Positions 18,492 to 28,489 of a stretch of 64,000 nt of DNA are shown piece by piece. The DNA comes from Variovorax sp. JS1663 (lineage in GTDB: Bacteria; Pseudomonadota; Gammaproteobacteria; Burkholderiales; Burkholderiaceae_C): the NCBI RefSeq assembly GCF_002157355.1, contig NZ_LYMK01000006.1, positions 1-64,000 of the forward strand, given 5' to 3'. The translations under genes and the position numbers were made by a program. The notes beneath the pieces were generated by a model. It was not told the DNA's origin. It did no database searches and saw only the letters and a list, made by a program, of their open reading frames with translations. Numbering within the stretch: position 1 is the first letter of the stretch; every line of letters starts with the position of its first letter.

Positions 18492-19970
18492 TCAGCGTGA
18501 GGGGCGGATCAGGGCGTACTGCGCCCATTCACCCCGCCGGAACAGCACGCTCACCGGCTTGCTCTTGTCCGCCTTTGCCAAGGCAGACTCGAATTCCTTG
18601 ACATTCGCCACTTCCGCGTTGTTGACCGCCAGCACGATGTCACCCTCGCGCAGGCCGGCGCGCGTGGCGGCATCGGCAGCAGAGTCGATCTTCACGCCGC
18701 CCTTGAGCTTGAGCTCCTTCTTCTGCGCCTCGGTGAGCTCGCTGACTGCGAGCCCGAGGGACTTGGCGGCGGCTGATGCCGAAGACTTCGCGGCCGGCTC
18801 TTCGCGCTCGGCGATACGCGCGGGCTTGTCAGGTTCGATCTCGGCGATCGTCACGCTCAGGTCGCGCGAGTTGCCGCGGCGAAACACGGTGACCGTGCTC
18901 TTGGTGCCCGGCTTGGTGTTGCCGACCAGGCGCGGCAGGTCGCTGGGCTTCTCGATGGTCTTGCCGTCAAAGCGGGTGATGATGTCGCCCGGCTCGATGC
19001 CGGCCTTCTCGCCCGGCGAGCCGGACTCGACGCCGCGCACCAACGCGCCCTGCGCCTTGCCCAGCCCGATGGACTCGGCCACGTCCTTGGTGACCTGGTC
19101 GATCTGCACACCGATGCGCCCGCGCGAGACGCGGCCGTTCGCGCGCAGCTGGTCGCTCACACGAATCGCCTCGTCGATAGGGATCGAGAAGGAGATGCCC
19201 ATGAAGCCGCCGGAGCGCGAGTAGATCTGGCTGTTGATGCCAACCACTTCGCCGCGCATGTTGATCAAAGGCCCCCCCGAGTTGCCCGGGTTGATGGCCA
19301 CGTCGGTCTGGATGAAGGGCAGGTAGTCGCCGGTGTCGCGTTGCTTGGCGCTCACGATTCCGGCAGTCACGGTGTTCTCGAGACCGAAGGGCGAGCCGAT
19401 GGCCATCACCCATTCACCGACGCGCAGTTTGGAGATGTCACCGACCTTCACCGCCGGCAGGCCGGTCGCGTCGATCTTCACGACCGCGACGTCGGTGCGC
19501 TTGTCGGCACCGATGATCTTGGCCTTGAACTCGCGCTTGTCGACCAGCGTCACCAGCACCTCGGACGCGCCATCGACCACGTGCGCGTTGGTCATCACGA
19601 AGCCGTCAGAGGTCAGGATGAAACCCGAGCCGACACCGCGCGGCCGCTCTCGCTCTTCTTCCTGCGGCTGGGGGCGATTGCGCGGCCCTTGGCGCGGGAT
19701 GTTCGGGAACTGCTGGCCGAAGAAGCGACGCAGGAACTCCTGCATCTCCTCGTCCACCTCACCGCTGCCGCCCCGCTGCGTCACTTTTTCGACGGTCCGG
19801 ATATTGACCACCGACGGACCGACTTGGTCGACCAGGTCGGTGAAGTCGGGCAACACGCGGCCCTGTGCATGGGCCGGCTCAGCCGACAGCAGCGACAGGC
19901 CGGAGGCGAGCATGAAAACGCCGGCCATGAGGAATGAGCGGATCCTGCTCCTCTCGGTTATGAACATCAT
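18492..19970 (-). CDS. mucD: Periplasmic Do/DegP-family serine protease, MucD type
   Basis: The 492-residue protein has a signal peptide ending in AHA near residue 35 and a trypsin-like domain with catalytic His130 (TNAHVV), Asp160 (RTDVAVVK) and Ser231 (GNSGGPL). Two PDZ domains follow, at about 275-370 and 390-480. It degrades misfolded envelope proteins and, in Pseudomonas, dampens the AlgU response. It is the last gene of the rpoE-mucA-mucB module and is followed by a clear terminator. Two ATGs start the frame (19970 and 19967); the first is given. Confidence 0.95.
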   Translation of the reverse strand: MMFITERSRIRSFLMAGVFMLASGLSLLSAEPAHAQGRVLPDFTDLVDQVGPSVVNIRTVEKVTQRGGSGEVDEEMQEFLRRFFGQQFPNIPRQGPRNRPQPQEEERERPRGVGSGFILTSDGFVMTNAHVVDGASEVLVTLVDKREFKAKIIGADKRTDVAVVKIDATGLPAVKVGDISKLRVGEWVMAIGSPFGLENTVTAGIVSAKQRDTGDYLPFIQTDVAINPGNSGGPLINMRGEVVGINSQIYSRSGGFMGISFSIPIDEAIRVSDQLRANGRVSRGRIGVQIDQVTKDVAESIGLGKAQGALVRGVESGSPGEKAGIEPGDIITRFDGKTIEKPSDLPRLVGNTKPGTKSTVTVFRRGNSRDLSVTIAEIEPDKPARIAEREEPAAKSSASAAAKSLGLAVSELTEAQKKELKLKGGVKIDSAADAATRAGLREGDIVLAVNNAEVANVKEFESALAKADKSKPVSVLFRRGEWAQYALIRPSR

Positions 19971-20024
19971 CAGCTTCCTTCGTTGAGGGAGAGAAATGCA
20001 AAAAACAACGGTGAATATGGCGGC

Positions 20025-21092
20025 TCAACGCGCGCGCACAAGGCTTTGCGCAAAGGCGTCGAGCGTCTGGGGCGGGACCTCACCCACGGCGGTCAGCCAC
20101 CAGTCGCCGTCCTTGTCCGTCAGCCTGCGGCTGAGCGTGTAGGTCGCACCGAGGGAGAGCAAGGCCTCCCGGGACTGGCGCTGCGCGTCGTAAGGCTCGA
20201 CGAAGAGCGAAACCGTGGCAAGGCCATCGGAGAAGATCCACTGCATCGTGTGCCCGGGCTTGCCGTCCGCCGAACTGCCCATCGCCCGCCGATAGCAACT
20301 GACCGGCTTGAAACCGGCAATGGGTTTGCGCAGGGCCCAACCCTCTTTGCCTGGTGTGGTGCGCTCGAGTTCGGACTTCTCCACCCTGTAGCCCGCCGTG
20401 CTGCTCATCATCTGCGCGAGCACATGCGCCTTGACCGGTGGATCGAGCTGGAGTTCGGAGAAGGCGGACTGCTCGATCACCCGGCTCTCGCCATCGATGG
20501 TCTGCAGCTTCACCACCAGCCCGGAGCGCCGCTCGCTCCAGACGCGATAGCCGAATCGCAGGCCGTCGCGCGGCTCCAGTTGCACCACGTCGGCATCGAA
20601 ACCGGCGACCCGATCCTTGCCGACAACGCGCGCGCTGTAGAACTCGCCGATGGCGGAGTCGGGCGCGCCGAGCAAGTTGGGGAAGAGCTCCAGGTTCTCG
20701 CGCTTCTCGCTCTTGACCACCTTGGCCTCGGGCAGGAAGGTCATCACGTGATCGTTGCGCCGGAAGGTCGAGCGCGGCGGGCCGGACAGCACCTCGATGC
20801 GCTCCAATTGAAGATCGCCTTCGCACACGTGCCAGATGCGGGCGCTCGACAGGTTGCCAGTGGCGGCTGAGACAACGAAAGTCCCCGCATACGAGCGCTG
20901 CCGCGATGCGGCGTGCATACGCTGCAGCCATTCGACCACATTCAGCGTCGGCGCCTCGCCGCCGGTGGCAGCGACCGGATGTTTCGCGGACGGCGAGGAG
21001 GCCCGGTTCTGGGCGACGGCCACCTGCGTCACGCAGAGGGCGGCAACAAGAAGAAAGGTACCGCGCGCGGAAATCGGCATCGACACAGTCAT
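20025..21092 (-). CDS. mucB: Sigma-E factor regulatory protein MucB/RseB
   Basis: The 355-residue product has a signal peptide (cleavage probably near AVAQ, residue 28), then the two-lobed MucB/RseB fold: a large N-terminal LolA-like lobe (about 50-220) and a smaller C-terminal lobe. RseB binds the periplasmic part of RseA/MucA and shields it from DegS cleavage until lipids or LPS intermediates displace it. It starts 22 bases after the mucA stop. Recognition relies on residues SYAGTFVVS and the genomic context rather than catalytic motifs. Confidence 0.92.
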   Translation of the reverse strand: MTVSMPISARGTFLLVAALCVTQVAVAQNRASSPSAKHPVAATGGEAPTLNVVEWLQRMHAASRQRSYAGTFVVSAATGNLSSARIWHVCEGDLQLERIEVLSGPPRSTFRRNDHVMTFLPEAKVVKSEKRENLELFPNLLGAPDSAIGEFYSARVVGKDRVAGFDADVVQLEPRDGLRFGYRVWSERRSGLVVKLQTIDGESRVIEQSAFSELQLDPPVKAHVLAQMMSSTAGYRVEKSELERTTPGKEGWALRKPIAGFKPVSCYRRAMGSSADGKPGHTMQWIFSDGLATVSLFVEPYDAQRQSREALLSLGATYTLSRRLTDKDGDWWLTAVGEVPPQTLDAFAQSLVRAR

Positions 21093-21114
21093 TGCAAAGG
21101 CAGCCGTCCCACCG

Positions 21115-21768
21115 TCAACGGGACGGGCCGTCGAAAGTCGCGTTGCGCAGGAATCCGGAGGGCATCTGGGAAGCGCCGCCGGCCTGCTGGTGCGCCTCGA
21201 GAAGCTGATCCAGCCGCGGATCGCGCAGCATGACCTGCGGATTTCCGTTGCCCACCACGACCCGCATCGGTGTCAGCGCCCTGGGCCCTTGCGACGACGA
21301 GTTCGAAGCCGCCAGGACCGAACCCGCATCCTGCACCTGTTGCGGCTGCTGTTGAGCCAGTTGCGCCGCGGCCGGCTGGGAGCTGAGGCCTCCCACCCAG
21401 TTCCAACCGATCGCCGCTGCCGCGGCCAGCGATGCGACACCGGCCACAAGCTTCCAGCGGAATACAGGCTCGTTGGCCGCCTCTGAACGGTGCGCTACCG
21501 AGGGTGCGATCTCCGGCGCAAGGGCCGCAGGCCTGGATGGCTCGGCCGCCATCCGCTGCTGGAGCCGCGACAGGAACTGCGAAGTGTCGCTGCAGGCAGA
21601 GTGGACACCGGAACGCAGAACATCCCCGACCAGATGGTAGGCGTGCCAGGTCGCCCGCAAGTCGTCGTCGCGGCAGATCGTTTCAATCACCTGGGCGACG
21701 TCTTCTGCCCGCAGATGCCCATCGGCCAACGCGGAAACCTGCTCACGAACTGTGCTCGTATTCTTCAT
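21115..21768 (-). CDS. mucA: Anti-sigma factor MucA/RseA
   Basis: The 217-residue product has an N-terminal RseA sigma-binding domain (REQVSALADGHL and a helical bundle to about residue 85), a single membrane segment near 105-125 and a Gln/Ala-rich periplasmic part. It should hold RpoE inactive at the membrane until cut by regulated proteolysis. ATG at 21768 is chosen because AGGTG lies at the right distance; a GTG three codons earlier is an alternative. The C-terminal MucB-binding box cannot be assigned confidently by eye. Confidence 0.92.
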   Translation of the reverse strand: MKNTSTVREQVSALADGHLRAEDVAQVIETICRDDDLRATWHAYHLVGDVLRSGVHSACSDTSQFLSRLQQRMAAEPSRPAALAPEIAPSVAHRSEAANEPVFRWKLVAGVASLAAAAAIGWNWVGGLSSQPAAAQLAQQQPQQVQDAGSVLAASNSSSQGPRALTPMRVVVGNGNPQVMLRDPRLDQLLEAHQQAGGASQMPSGFLRNATFDGPSR

Positions 21769-21781
21769 CTCGTTCACCTGC

Positions 21782-22456
21782 TTACCAACGCTTTCCGGAC
21801 TGGTTGTCCAGCAGCGGTTTGACCTTTGCCGAAATGGCTTCGCGCGCCCGGAAAATCCGCGACCGTACCGTGCCGATGGGGCAGTTCATGACCTCGGCGA
21901 TCTCTTCGTAGCTCATGCCTTCGATCTCGCGCAGCGTGACCGCCTGCCGCAACTCGGCAGGCAGCGCTTCCATCGCTGCTTCGACGGCGGCCGCGATTTC
22001 ATTGGCGGCCATCACGGATTCGGGCGTCTCGTCGCTGGTTGGTTCGTTTCCCGGGCGGTAAGTTTCATCGTCGTCGTCGGAAGACGAACGCAGCGCGCTT
22101 TCTGTCACGGTCGGATCGCGCTTCATGTCCACCAGGGCCTTCTTGGCGGTATTGACGGCAATCCGGTAAAGCCAGGTGTAGAACTGGGCTTCGCCCCTGA
22201 ATTGGTGCAGTGCGCGGTAGGCGCGGATGAAGGTCTCCTGTGCGATGTCCTCGATCAGGTTGACGTCGCGCACCATGCGCCCGATGAGCCGCTCGATCCG
22301 GCGCTGGTACTTGATGACCAGCAGCTCGAAGGCCCTCTGGTCGCCCGCGACCGTGCGCTGGACCAATTGATAGTCGACCTCGCCGGCCCGGGCCACGCCG
22401 GCAGGAGCGTCGGTCAGGCCGGTGTCGGGCGGCACGGGCGGTGGAGAGGCGGTCAT
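21782..22456 (-). CDS. rpoE: ECF RNA polymerase sigma factor RpoE/AlgU
   Basis: This 224-residue ECF sigma factor has a 25-residue Pro-rich N-terminal extension. It is followed by region 2 (DYQLVQRTVAGDQRAFELLV through the FIRAYRALHQFRGEAQFYTWLYRIA block), an acidic linker with an Asp run (SSSDDDDETYRPG), and region 4 with YEEIAEVMNCPIGTVRSRIFRARE, the -35-recognising helix-turn-helix. The linker is typical of the RpoE/AlgU group. It directs the envelope-stress regulon and lies 13 bases before mucA. Its start overlaps the preceding membrane-protein gene by 4 bases. Confidence 0.96.
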   Translation of the reverse strand: MTASPPPVPPDTGLTDAPAGVARAGEVDYQLVQRTVAGDQRAFELLVIKYQRRIERLIGRMVRDVNLIEDIAQETFIRAYRALHQFRGEAQFYTWLYRIAVNTAKKALVDMKRDPTVTESALRSSSDDDDETYRPGNEPTSDETPESVMAANEIAAAVEAAMEALPAELRQAVTLREIEGMSYEEIAEVMNCPIGTVRSRIFRAREAISAKVKPLLDNQSGKRW

Positions 22457-22941
22457 GGGAAAAGAGGGGGCGAGCCGGCCGCTGTCGCCGATCGATCGAC
22501 AGCCAAGGAATGGCCCGCAGGAGCGGGGCGCGAATATACCGCACGGCGCAAGGCCTGCCAGCGCTCCGGCGCGGCATGACGGTCCAGCCAGACCCAGCGG
22601 CGTGCCCCACCTGGCGAGGCCAGGCGCACAAGCAGAGAAGACTGAGCATCCAGAGCAACCTTCGCCGCAAAGGCCTGCTGCCCGGCCGTTCCGGGGATCG
22701 ACCAGCACAGCCCGTCGAAGTGCAGCGTCGCGGCCGGGGTGTGCCGCAGGGTGCTCACCCGTGCCGCCACGCCCGCCCCGACAACGACCATCAGCAGCAG
22801 TCCGCTGCGCCAGTCGACCGCATGGAAGTGCAAGCCCGCCGCGATTGCACAACAGACGCCGCCAGCCCACAGACCAAGAAGAAGTCGGCCGGCGATCCGC
22901 GAGCGCCCCACCGGATAGCTCACCGATGGGGCGCTTTGCAT
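22453..22941 (-). CDS. Small membrane protein between fabF and rpoE (YgfX-like)
   Basis: The 162-residue product has two hydrophobic helices (about 16-36 and 46-62) and a C-terminal soluble domain with LHFDGLCWSIPG and WVWLDRH motifs. This pattern recalls YgfX/CptA-type proteins (two helices plus a compact basic domain), but the match is weak and I do not assign a function. It is joined to rpoE by an ATGA overlap and starts 13 bases after fabF, so it may be co-expressed with the stress sigma factor. A possible rpoE promoter lies inside its 3' part. Confidence 0.75.
   Translation of the reverse strand: MQSAPSVSYPVGRSRIAGRLLLGLWAGGVCCAIAAGLHFHAVDWRSGLLLMVVVGAGVAARVSTLRHTPAATLHFDGLCWSIPGTAGQQAFAAKVALDAQSSLLVRLASPGGARRWVWLDRHAAPERWQALRRAVYSRPAPAGHSLAVDRSATAAGSPPLFP
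22533..22561 (-). promoter_or_regulatory. Possible sigma-70 promoter for rpoE
   Basis: On the minus strand, CTGGCA (22556-22561) and TATATT (22533-22538) are separated by 17 bases, matching 4/6 and 5/6 of the consensus. It lies inside the 3' end of the upstream membrane-protein gene, about 77 bases before the rpoE start. No match to the RpoE-type GAACTT/TCTGA pattern was found here. Confidence 0.4.
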
Positions 22942-22954
22942 GGGTCCAGGAAAT

Positions 22955-24199
22955 TCAAGCGCGCTTGAACACCAGCGTGCCGTTGGTGCCGCCGAAGCCG
23001 AAGTTGTTCTTGACCGCGACGTCGATCTTCAGATCGCGCGCCTCATTGGCGCAGTAATCAAGATCACACTCCGGGTCCTGATTGAAGATATTGATCGTCG
23101 GCGGACTTTTCTGATGATGAAGCGCCAGCACGGTGAACACCGACTCGATGCCGCCGGCGCCGCCTAGCAGATGCCCGGTCATCGACTTGGTCGAGTTCAC
23201 GACCAGCTTCTTGGCCTGTTCCCCAAAAGCCTTCTTGATGGCGTTGGTTTCGTTGAGGTCACCGAGGGGCGTCGACGTGCCGTGCGCATTCAGGTACTGC
23301 ACCTCGTCGGCATTGATACCCGCATTGCTCAATGCCGCCTGCATCGAGCGGCGAGGCCCATCGACGTCGGGCGCGGTCATGTGGAAAGCATCCGCACTCA
23401 TGCCGAAGCCGGAGACTTCAGCGTAGATCTTTGCGCCACGCGCCTTGGCGCGCTCGTATTCCTCGAGCACCAGCACGCCGGCACCCTCGCCGAGCACGAA
23501 GCCGTCGCGGTCGCGGTCCCACGGACGCGAGGCAGTGGCCGGGTCGTCGTTGCGGGTGGACAGCGCACGCGCCGCTGCAAAGCCGCCGATGCCCAATGGA
23601 GAGACGGTGGATTCCGCTCCGCCGGCGATCATGACGTCGGCATCGCCGTACTCGATCATGCGGGCCGAGGTCCCGATCGCATGCAGACCGGTCGTGCAAG
23701 CAGTAACGATCGCGATGTTCGGCCCCTTGAAGCCGTACTTGATCGACACGTGGCCAGAGATCATGTTGATGATCGATGCCGGCACGAAGAAGGGAGAGAC
23801 GCGGCGCGGGCCGCGGTTGCTCAGCTCGGCATGGGTGGCTTCGATCATCGGTAGTCCCCCGATGCCCGAGCCGATGTTGCAACCGATGCGAACGGCGTCC
23901 TCTTCGGACAACGCATCGCCGGTCGGCAGCCCGCTGTCCTGCACCGCCTGGATCGCGGCGGCGAGGCCGAGATGGATGAAGCGGTCCATGTGACGCGCTT
24001 CCTTCTCGGCGATGTATTGGGTGATGTCGAAGCCCTTCACCTCACCCGCGAACTTGCAGGCGAAGGCACTTGCATCGAAGCTGGTGACAGTATCGATGCC
24101 CGATTTTCCGGCGAGCAGATTGGCCCAGGACTCGGCGACGGTATTTCCGACCGGGGCAATGCAACCGAGTCCGGTCACAACGACGCGGCGTTTGGTCAT
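22955..24199 (-). CDS. fabF: Beta-ketoacyl-ACP synthase II
   Basis: FabF performs the elongation condensation of fatty-acid synthesis. The 414-residue length is typical. The Cys-His-His triad is seen as Cys168 (VTACTTGLHAIG), His near 307 (NAHGTSTPLGD) and His near 344 (KSMTGHLLGGAGG); the GFGGTNG loop is close to the C-terminus. ATG at 24199 gives MTKRRVVVTGLG. It lies 93 bases downstream of acpP in the usual fabD-fabG-acpP-fabF order. Confidence 0.97.
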   Translation of the reverse strand: MTKRRVVVTGLGCIAPVGNTVAESWANLLAGKSGIDTVTSFDASAFACKFAGEVKGFDITQYIAEKEARHMDRFIHLGLAAAIQAVQDSGLPTGDALSEEDAVRIGCNIGSGIGGLPMIEATHAELSNRGPRRVSPFFVPASIINMISGHVSIKYGFKGPNIAIVTACTTGLHAIGTSARMIEYGDADVMIAGGAESTVSPLGIGGFAAARALSTRNDDPATASRPWDRDRDGFVLGEGAGVLVLEEYERAKARGAKIYAEVSGFGMSADAFHMTAPDVDGPRRSMQAALSNAGINADEVQYLNAHGTSTPLGDLNETNAIKKAFGEQAKKLVVNSTKSMTGHLLGGAGGIESVFTVLALHHQKSPPTINIFNQDPECDLDYCANEARDLKIDVAVKNNFGFGGTNGTLVFKRA

Positions 24200-24292
24200 G
24201 CCGGCATACCTTTCTGGAAGCACTGAGACCGCCGGGCGGCTGGCGCCATCATGGCAGCCGCAAGCCGGTACGGGAGCCCAGCGAGGCCGATA

Positions 24293-24571
<279 letters not shown>

Positions 24572-24631
24572 GCCGGCCGGATTGTGGCATCGACCTCCGG
24601 ACCGGCGGGCAAAAAGAATGTGCCCCTGGGC

Positions 24632-25375
24632 TTACATGTGCATTCCGCCGTTGACGTGCAGTTCCTGCCCCGTCACATAGGAGGCCTGCGGCGATGCGAG
24701 ATAGGCAACCGCATGGGCGATGTCGGCCGGTTTGCCTAGGTGTCCCAGCGGGATCTGGGCCAGCAGCGCCTGCTGCTGGGCCTGCGGCAGACTGGCCGTC
24801 ATGTCGGTCTCGATGAAGCCGGGCGCCACGCAATTGACGGTGATATTGCGGCTGCCCAGTTCACGGGCGAGCGCGCGGGTCATGCCGGCAACACCCGCCT
24901 TGGCCGCCGCGTAATTGGCCTGGCCCGCGTTGCCCGATGCCCCGACCACGCTCGTGATGCTGATGATGCGGCCATAGCGCTGCTTCATCATCGGCCGGAT
25001 CGCGGCGCGCGACAGCCGGAAGACCGCCTTGAGGTTGGTGTCGAGCACGGCGTCCCAGTCCTCGTCCTTCAGGCGCATGGCCAGCATGTCACGGGTGATG
25101 CCGGCGTTGTTGACGAGCACGTGGATCGCGCCATAGGCCTTGACGATCTGATCGATCAGCGCATCGACCGCCGCCCCGTCGTTCACGTCGAGCGCCATGC
25201 CTCGCCCGCCGTGAGCGCCCAGCGCAGCCGTGATCCGGTTTGCACCCTCTTCAGTGGTGCCGGTGCCGACCACCTGCAGCCCGCGCTGGGCCAGTTCGAG
25301 CGCAATGGCAGCTCCGATACCGCGCGAAGCGCCGGTGACCAGGGCGACCTGGCCTTCGAATTTAGGAATGCTCAT
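24632..25375 (-). CDS. fabG: 3-oxoacyl-ACP reductase
   Basis: FabG is the NADPH-dependent reductase of the elongation cycle. The 247-residue short-chain dehydrogenase has the cofactor loop TGASRGIG (14-21), NNAG (89-92), and the Ser142-Tyr155-Lys159 catalytic triad (YAAAK). It ends GGMHM, the standard FabG C-terminus. It lies 32 bases after fabD. Confidence 0.97.
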   Translation of the reverse strand: MSIPKFEGQVALVTGASRGIGAAIALELAQRGLQVVGTGTTEEGANRITAALGAHGGRGMALDVNDGAAVDALIDQIVKAYGAIHVLVNNAGITRDMLAMRLKDEDWDAVLDTNLKAVFRLSRAAIRPMMKQRYGRIISITSVVGASGNAGQANYAAAKAGVAGMTRALARELGSRNITVNCVAPGFIETDMTASLPQAQQQALLAQIPLGHLGKPADIAHAVAYLASPQASYVTGQELHVNGGMHM

Positions 25376-25407
25376 AGAGAGAGGGGGAGGTATTCGAGGC
25401 CCGCCGC

Positions 25408-26361
25408 TCAAGCGCCGAGCAATTGCTGGGTTTCCGCGAGCGTGGCCGGGTCGTAGACAGCGCCCACGGCGAGCTCGGGGGCAATGCGCTTGGCCATCCC
25501 GGCCAGCACCTTGCCAGGTCCGCATTCGATGACGGCCTGGACGCCGCGCTCCTTCAAGGCCTGCACACTCTCAACCCAGCGCACGGGACCGGCCGCCTGG
25601 CGCACCAGCGCATCACGGATGCGCCATGCATCGGTCTCCACCGCGACGTCGATGTTGTTGAGGACTGGAATCTGCGGATCTCCGAGGCTCAGCGACGCCA
25701 GCCGTTCCCTCAGCGCCTCGGCGGCAGGCCTCATCAGGCTCGAATGGAAAGGCGCAGACACCGGTAGCGGCAACGCCCGCTTGGCGCCCTGCGCCTTCAG
25801 CACCTCGCAGGCCTTGTCAACCGCCGCCTTGCTGCCGGCAATCACCGTCTGCATCGGGTCGTTGAAGTTCACCGCCTCGACGACTTCGGTGCTGCCGGCG
25901 CCAAAACTCGCCGTCACTTCGGCGCAACCGGCCTTGACCTTCTCCGCCCCCATGCCCAGAACCGCCGCCATCGCGCCTGCGCCCACCGGCACCGCGTGCT
26001 GCATCGCTTGCGCGCGAAAGCGCACGAGGGGCGCTGCCTGTGCCAAGGTCAACACACCCGAAGCCACCAGCGCGGAGTACTCACCCAGCGAGTGGCCTGC
26101 GACCATCGCCGGTCTGGCGCCGCCTTCAGCCAGCCAGGCCCTCCAAGCGGCCACCCCGGCGACCAGCATCACCGGCTGCGTGTTGGTGGTAAGCGCCAGC
26201 GCTTCCTTGGGGCCCTCGCGGATCAGGCGCGCAACGTCCTCGTCCAGCGCGTCGGAGGCTTCGCGCAGCGTCTCTGCCACGGCCGGGTGACCGCCCCACG
26301 CGTCGAGCATGCCGACCGCCTGCGAGCCCTGGCCCGGAAATACGAAAGCGAAGGATTTCAT
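25408..26361 (-). CDS. fabD: Malonyl-CoA:ACP transacylase
   Basis: FabD loads malonyl groups on ACP. The 317-residue product has the GQGSQ oxyanion segment near residue 10, the nucleophile Ser91 in GHSLGEY and the catalytic His in PVSAPFHS near 201. ATG at 26361 (MKSFAFVFPGQG) is preferred over 16 upstream codons without family resemblance. It lies 54 bases after fabH. Confidence 0.97.
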   Translation of the reverse strand: MKSFAFVFPGQGSQAVGMLDAWGGHPAVAETLREASDALDEDVARLIREGPKEALALTTNTQPVMLVAGVAAWRAWLAEGGARPAMVAGHSLGEYSALVASGVLTLAQAAPLVRFRAQAMQHAVPVGAGAMAAVLGMGAEKVKAGCAEVTASFGAGSTEVVEAVNFNDPMQTVIAGSKAAVDKACEVLKAQGAKRALPLPVSAPFHSSLMRPAAEALRERLASLSLGDPQIPVLNNIDVAVETDAWRIRDALVRQAAGPVRWVESVQALKERGVQAVIECGPGKVLAGMAKRIAPELAVGAVYDPATLAETQQLLGA

Positions 26362-26415
26362 GATTGCGTCTCCGTTGGTCTCCGCCCGCCGCTGGCCGGG
26401 CAGCGACACGCAGGA

Positions 26416-27393
26416 CTACATATTCAATAGCACCGCGCCCCAGGTGAAGCCCCCGCCCACGCCTTCCAGCATGAGCATGTCACCCTTCTTCACCTTCCCT
26501 CCGCGCACCGCCTCGTCCAGTGCCAGCGGGATAGAGGCGGCCGAGGTGTTGCCGTGTTCGTTGACGGTCACGACCAGCTTGTCGAGCGGCAGTTTCAGCT
26601 TGCGCGCCGTACCTTCCATGATGCGGATGTTGGCCTGATGCGGAATCAGCCAGTCGATCTCGGTGTCCACCTTGCCGGCCTTCTGCAGGCAGGTGCGCGC
26701 GGCCTCTTCCAGCACGCGAACCGCGAGCTTGAAGACGGCCTGTCCATCCATGTGGAGCAACGGCGTACCGAGCACCTGCCCGCCCGATACATGCCCGGGC
26801 ACGCAGAGAATGCCCACGTGCTTGCCGTCGGCATGCAGATCGCTGGCGAGGATGCCTGGCTCGGCACTGGCCTCGAGCACGACCGCGCCGGCACCATCGC
26901 CGAAGAGCACGCAGGTGGTGCGGTCGTTGAAATCGAGGATGCGCGAGAACACTTCCGCGCCCACGACCAGCGCGCACTTGGCGCTGCCGGTGCGGATCAT
27001 CGCGTCCGCCACCGTCAACGCATAGACGAAGCCGCTGCACACGGCCTGCACGTCGAACGCAGGGCAGCCGGCAATGCCTAGCTTGTTCTGAAGAATGGCC
27101 GCCGACGAGGGAAACACCATGTCGGGTGTCGAGGTCGCGACGATGATCAGATCGACGTCACCAGCGCTGCGGCCAGCGGCTTCCAGCGCCCTCTTCGCGG
27201 CCTCCAGCCCGAGATCACTGCTCGTCACCTCTGGATCCGCGAAATGCCGGGCCCGGATGCCGGTGCGCTCAATGATCCACTGATCGGATGTTTCGATACC
27301 GCGCTGCGCCAAGTCGCGCGCCAGGTCGTCGTTGGTCACTCGACGCGGCGGCAGGAAGCTGCCGGTGCCGGTGATGCGGGAAAAAGGAGTCAT
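26416..27393 (-). CDS. fabH: Beta-ketoacyl-ACP synthase III
   Basis: FabH starts fatty-acid synthesis by condensing acetyl-CoA with malonyl-ACP. The 325-residue product has the Cys-His-Asn triad: Cys119 (QAVCSGF), His in IPHQAN near 250 and Asn in [10 protein letters not shown] near 280. The ATG at 27393 overlaps the plsX stop (ATGA); a TTG one codon earlier is unlikely. Confidence 0.97.
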   Translation of the reverse strand: MTPFSRITGTGSFLPPRRVTNDDLARDLAQRGIETSDQWIIERTGIRARHFADPEVTSSDLGLEAAKRALEAAGRSAGDVDLIIVATSTPDMVFPSSAAILQNKLGIAGCPAFDVQAVCSGFVYALTVADAMIRTGSAKCALVVGAEVFSRILDFNDRTTCVLFGDGAGAVVLEASAEPGILASDLHADGKHVGILCVPGHVSGGQVLGTPLLHMDGQAVFKLAVRVLEEAARTCLQKAGKVDTEIDWLIPHQANIRIMEGTARKLKLPLDKLVVTVNEHGNTSAASIPLALDEAVRGGKVKKGDMLMLEGVGGGFTWGAVLLNM

Positions 27394-28481
27394 CAAACGT
27401 GAAGTGCCGCCGTGTCGACCGGCGTCGCCTGCTCTTGCCGCGCTAGCAGTGGCGCGGCGTGGGCGATGCGGGCCCGCACGCGATCGAGCAGGTTGTTGCG
27501 AGCGGCATCATAAGCGCGATCGAGCGCGTGACCGAAGGCCACCTCGTCGGCCGAGCCATGGCTCTTGAAGACCAGCCCACGCAGGCCGAGCAACGCCGCG
27601 CCGTTGTAGCGCCGGTGGTCAAGTCGCCGTTTGAGCGCTTTTAAAACAGGATAAGACACGATTGCGGCTAATTTGCTCCAGATACCGCTGGAATATTCGA
27701 CCCTGAGGAAGTCGACAATCATCGAAGCGACCCCTTCGGTTGCCTTCAGGGTAACGTTGCCGACGAATCCGTCGCAGACCACGATATCCGTCGTGCCCTT
27801 AAAGATGTCGTTGCCTTCGACATTTCCATAAAAGTTCAAATCGCCGGAGTTGGCCGCCTTTCGAAGCAATTGGCTCGCTTTCTTGATGGTTTCACTGCCC
27901 TTGATAGCCTCCTCACCCACATTGAGCAGACCCACGGTCGGCGACTCGTTGCCGGTGAGCGCAGACACCAGCGCAGAACCCAGAACCGCGAACTGCAACA
28001 AGTCCTCGGCGTCGCAATCCACGTTGGCCCCGAGGTCCAGCACCGTCGTTGCACCGCCCTTCCGGTTGGGCAGTTGCGGCGCGATGGCCGGCCGGTCGAT
28101 GCCGTCCAGGGTCTTGAGCAGGTAGCGCGCAATGGCCATCAACGCCCCGGTGTTGCCCGCCGAGACTGCAGCCTGAGCTGCACCATCCTTCACCTGCTGG
28201 ATGGCGACCCGCATCGAGGAGTCCTTCTTCTTGCGCAGCGCGACTTCCACCGGGTCGTCCATGCCGACCACTTCGCTTGCCGGAACGACCCGGGCACGGG
28301 GATGAGAAAAGCCGGCCAAAGCGGCCGGCGCGCCAACCAGCAGCAGCGACGCCTCAGCATGCCGCTCCAGAAAGGCTTCGCAGGCCGCCAGCGTGACGCG
28401 CGGCCCATGATCTCCACCCATGCAATCGACGGCCAGCGTGATCGCGGAGGGTGCGGAAACGGATTCGGAAGGCGTGACCAT
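27393..28481 (-). CDS. plsX: Phosphate acyltransferase PlsX
   Basis: PlsX makes acyl-phosphate from acyl-ACP for phospholipid synthesis. The 362-residue product includes the conserved [12 protein letters not shown] near residues 17-28, SAGNTGALM and [10 protein letters not shown]. Upstream of its ATG there is no Shine-Dalgarno; instead the T-rich tail of a strong hairpin (28490-28523) abuts the start. Only a TTG one codon upstream and weak internal alternatives exist, so initiation here is unusual. It lies downstream of rpmF and is coupled to fabH. Confidence 0.95.
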   Translation of the reverse strand: MVTPSESVSAPSAITLAVDCMGGDHGPRVTLAACEAFLERHAEASLLLVGAPAALAGFSHPRARVVPASEVVGMDDPVEVALRKKKDSSMRVAIQQVKDGAAQAAVSAGNTGALMAIARYLLKTLDGIDRPAIAPQLPNRKGGATTVLDLGANVDCDAEDLLQFAVLGSALVSALTGNESPTVGLLNVGEEAIKGSETIKKASQLLRKAANSGDLNFYGNVEGNDIFKGTTDIVVCDGFVGNVTLKATEGVASMIVDFLRVEYSSGIWSKLAAIVSYPVLKALKRRLDHRRYNGAALLGLRGLVFKSHGSADEVAFGHALDRAYDAARNNLLDRVRARIAHAAPLLARQEQATPVDTAALHV

Positions 28482-28489
28482 CAAAACAA

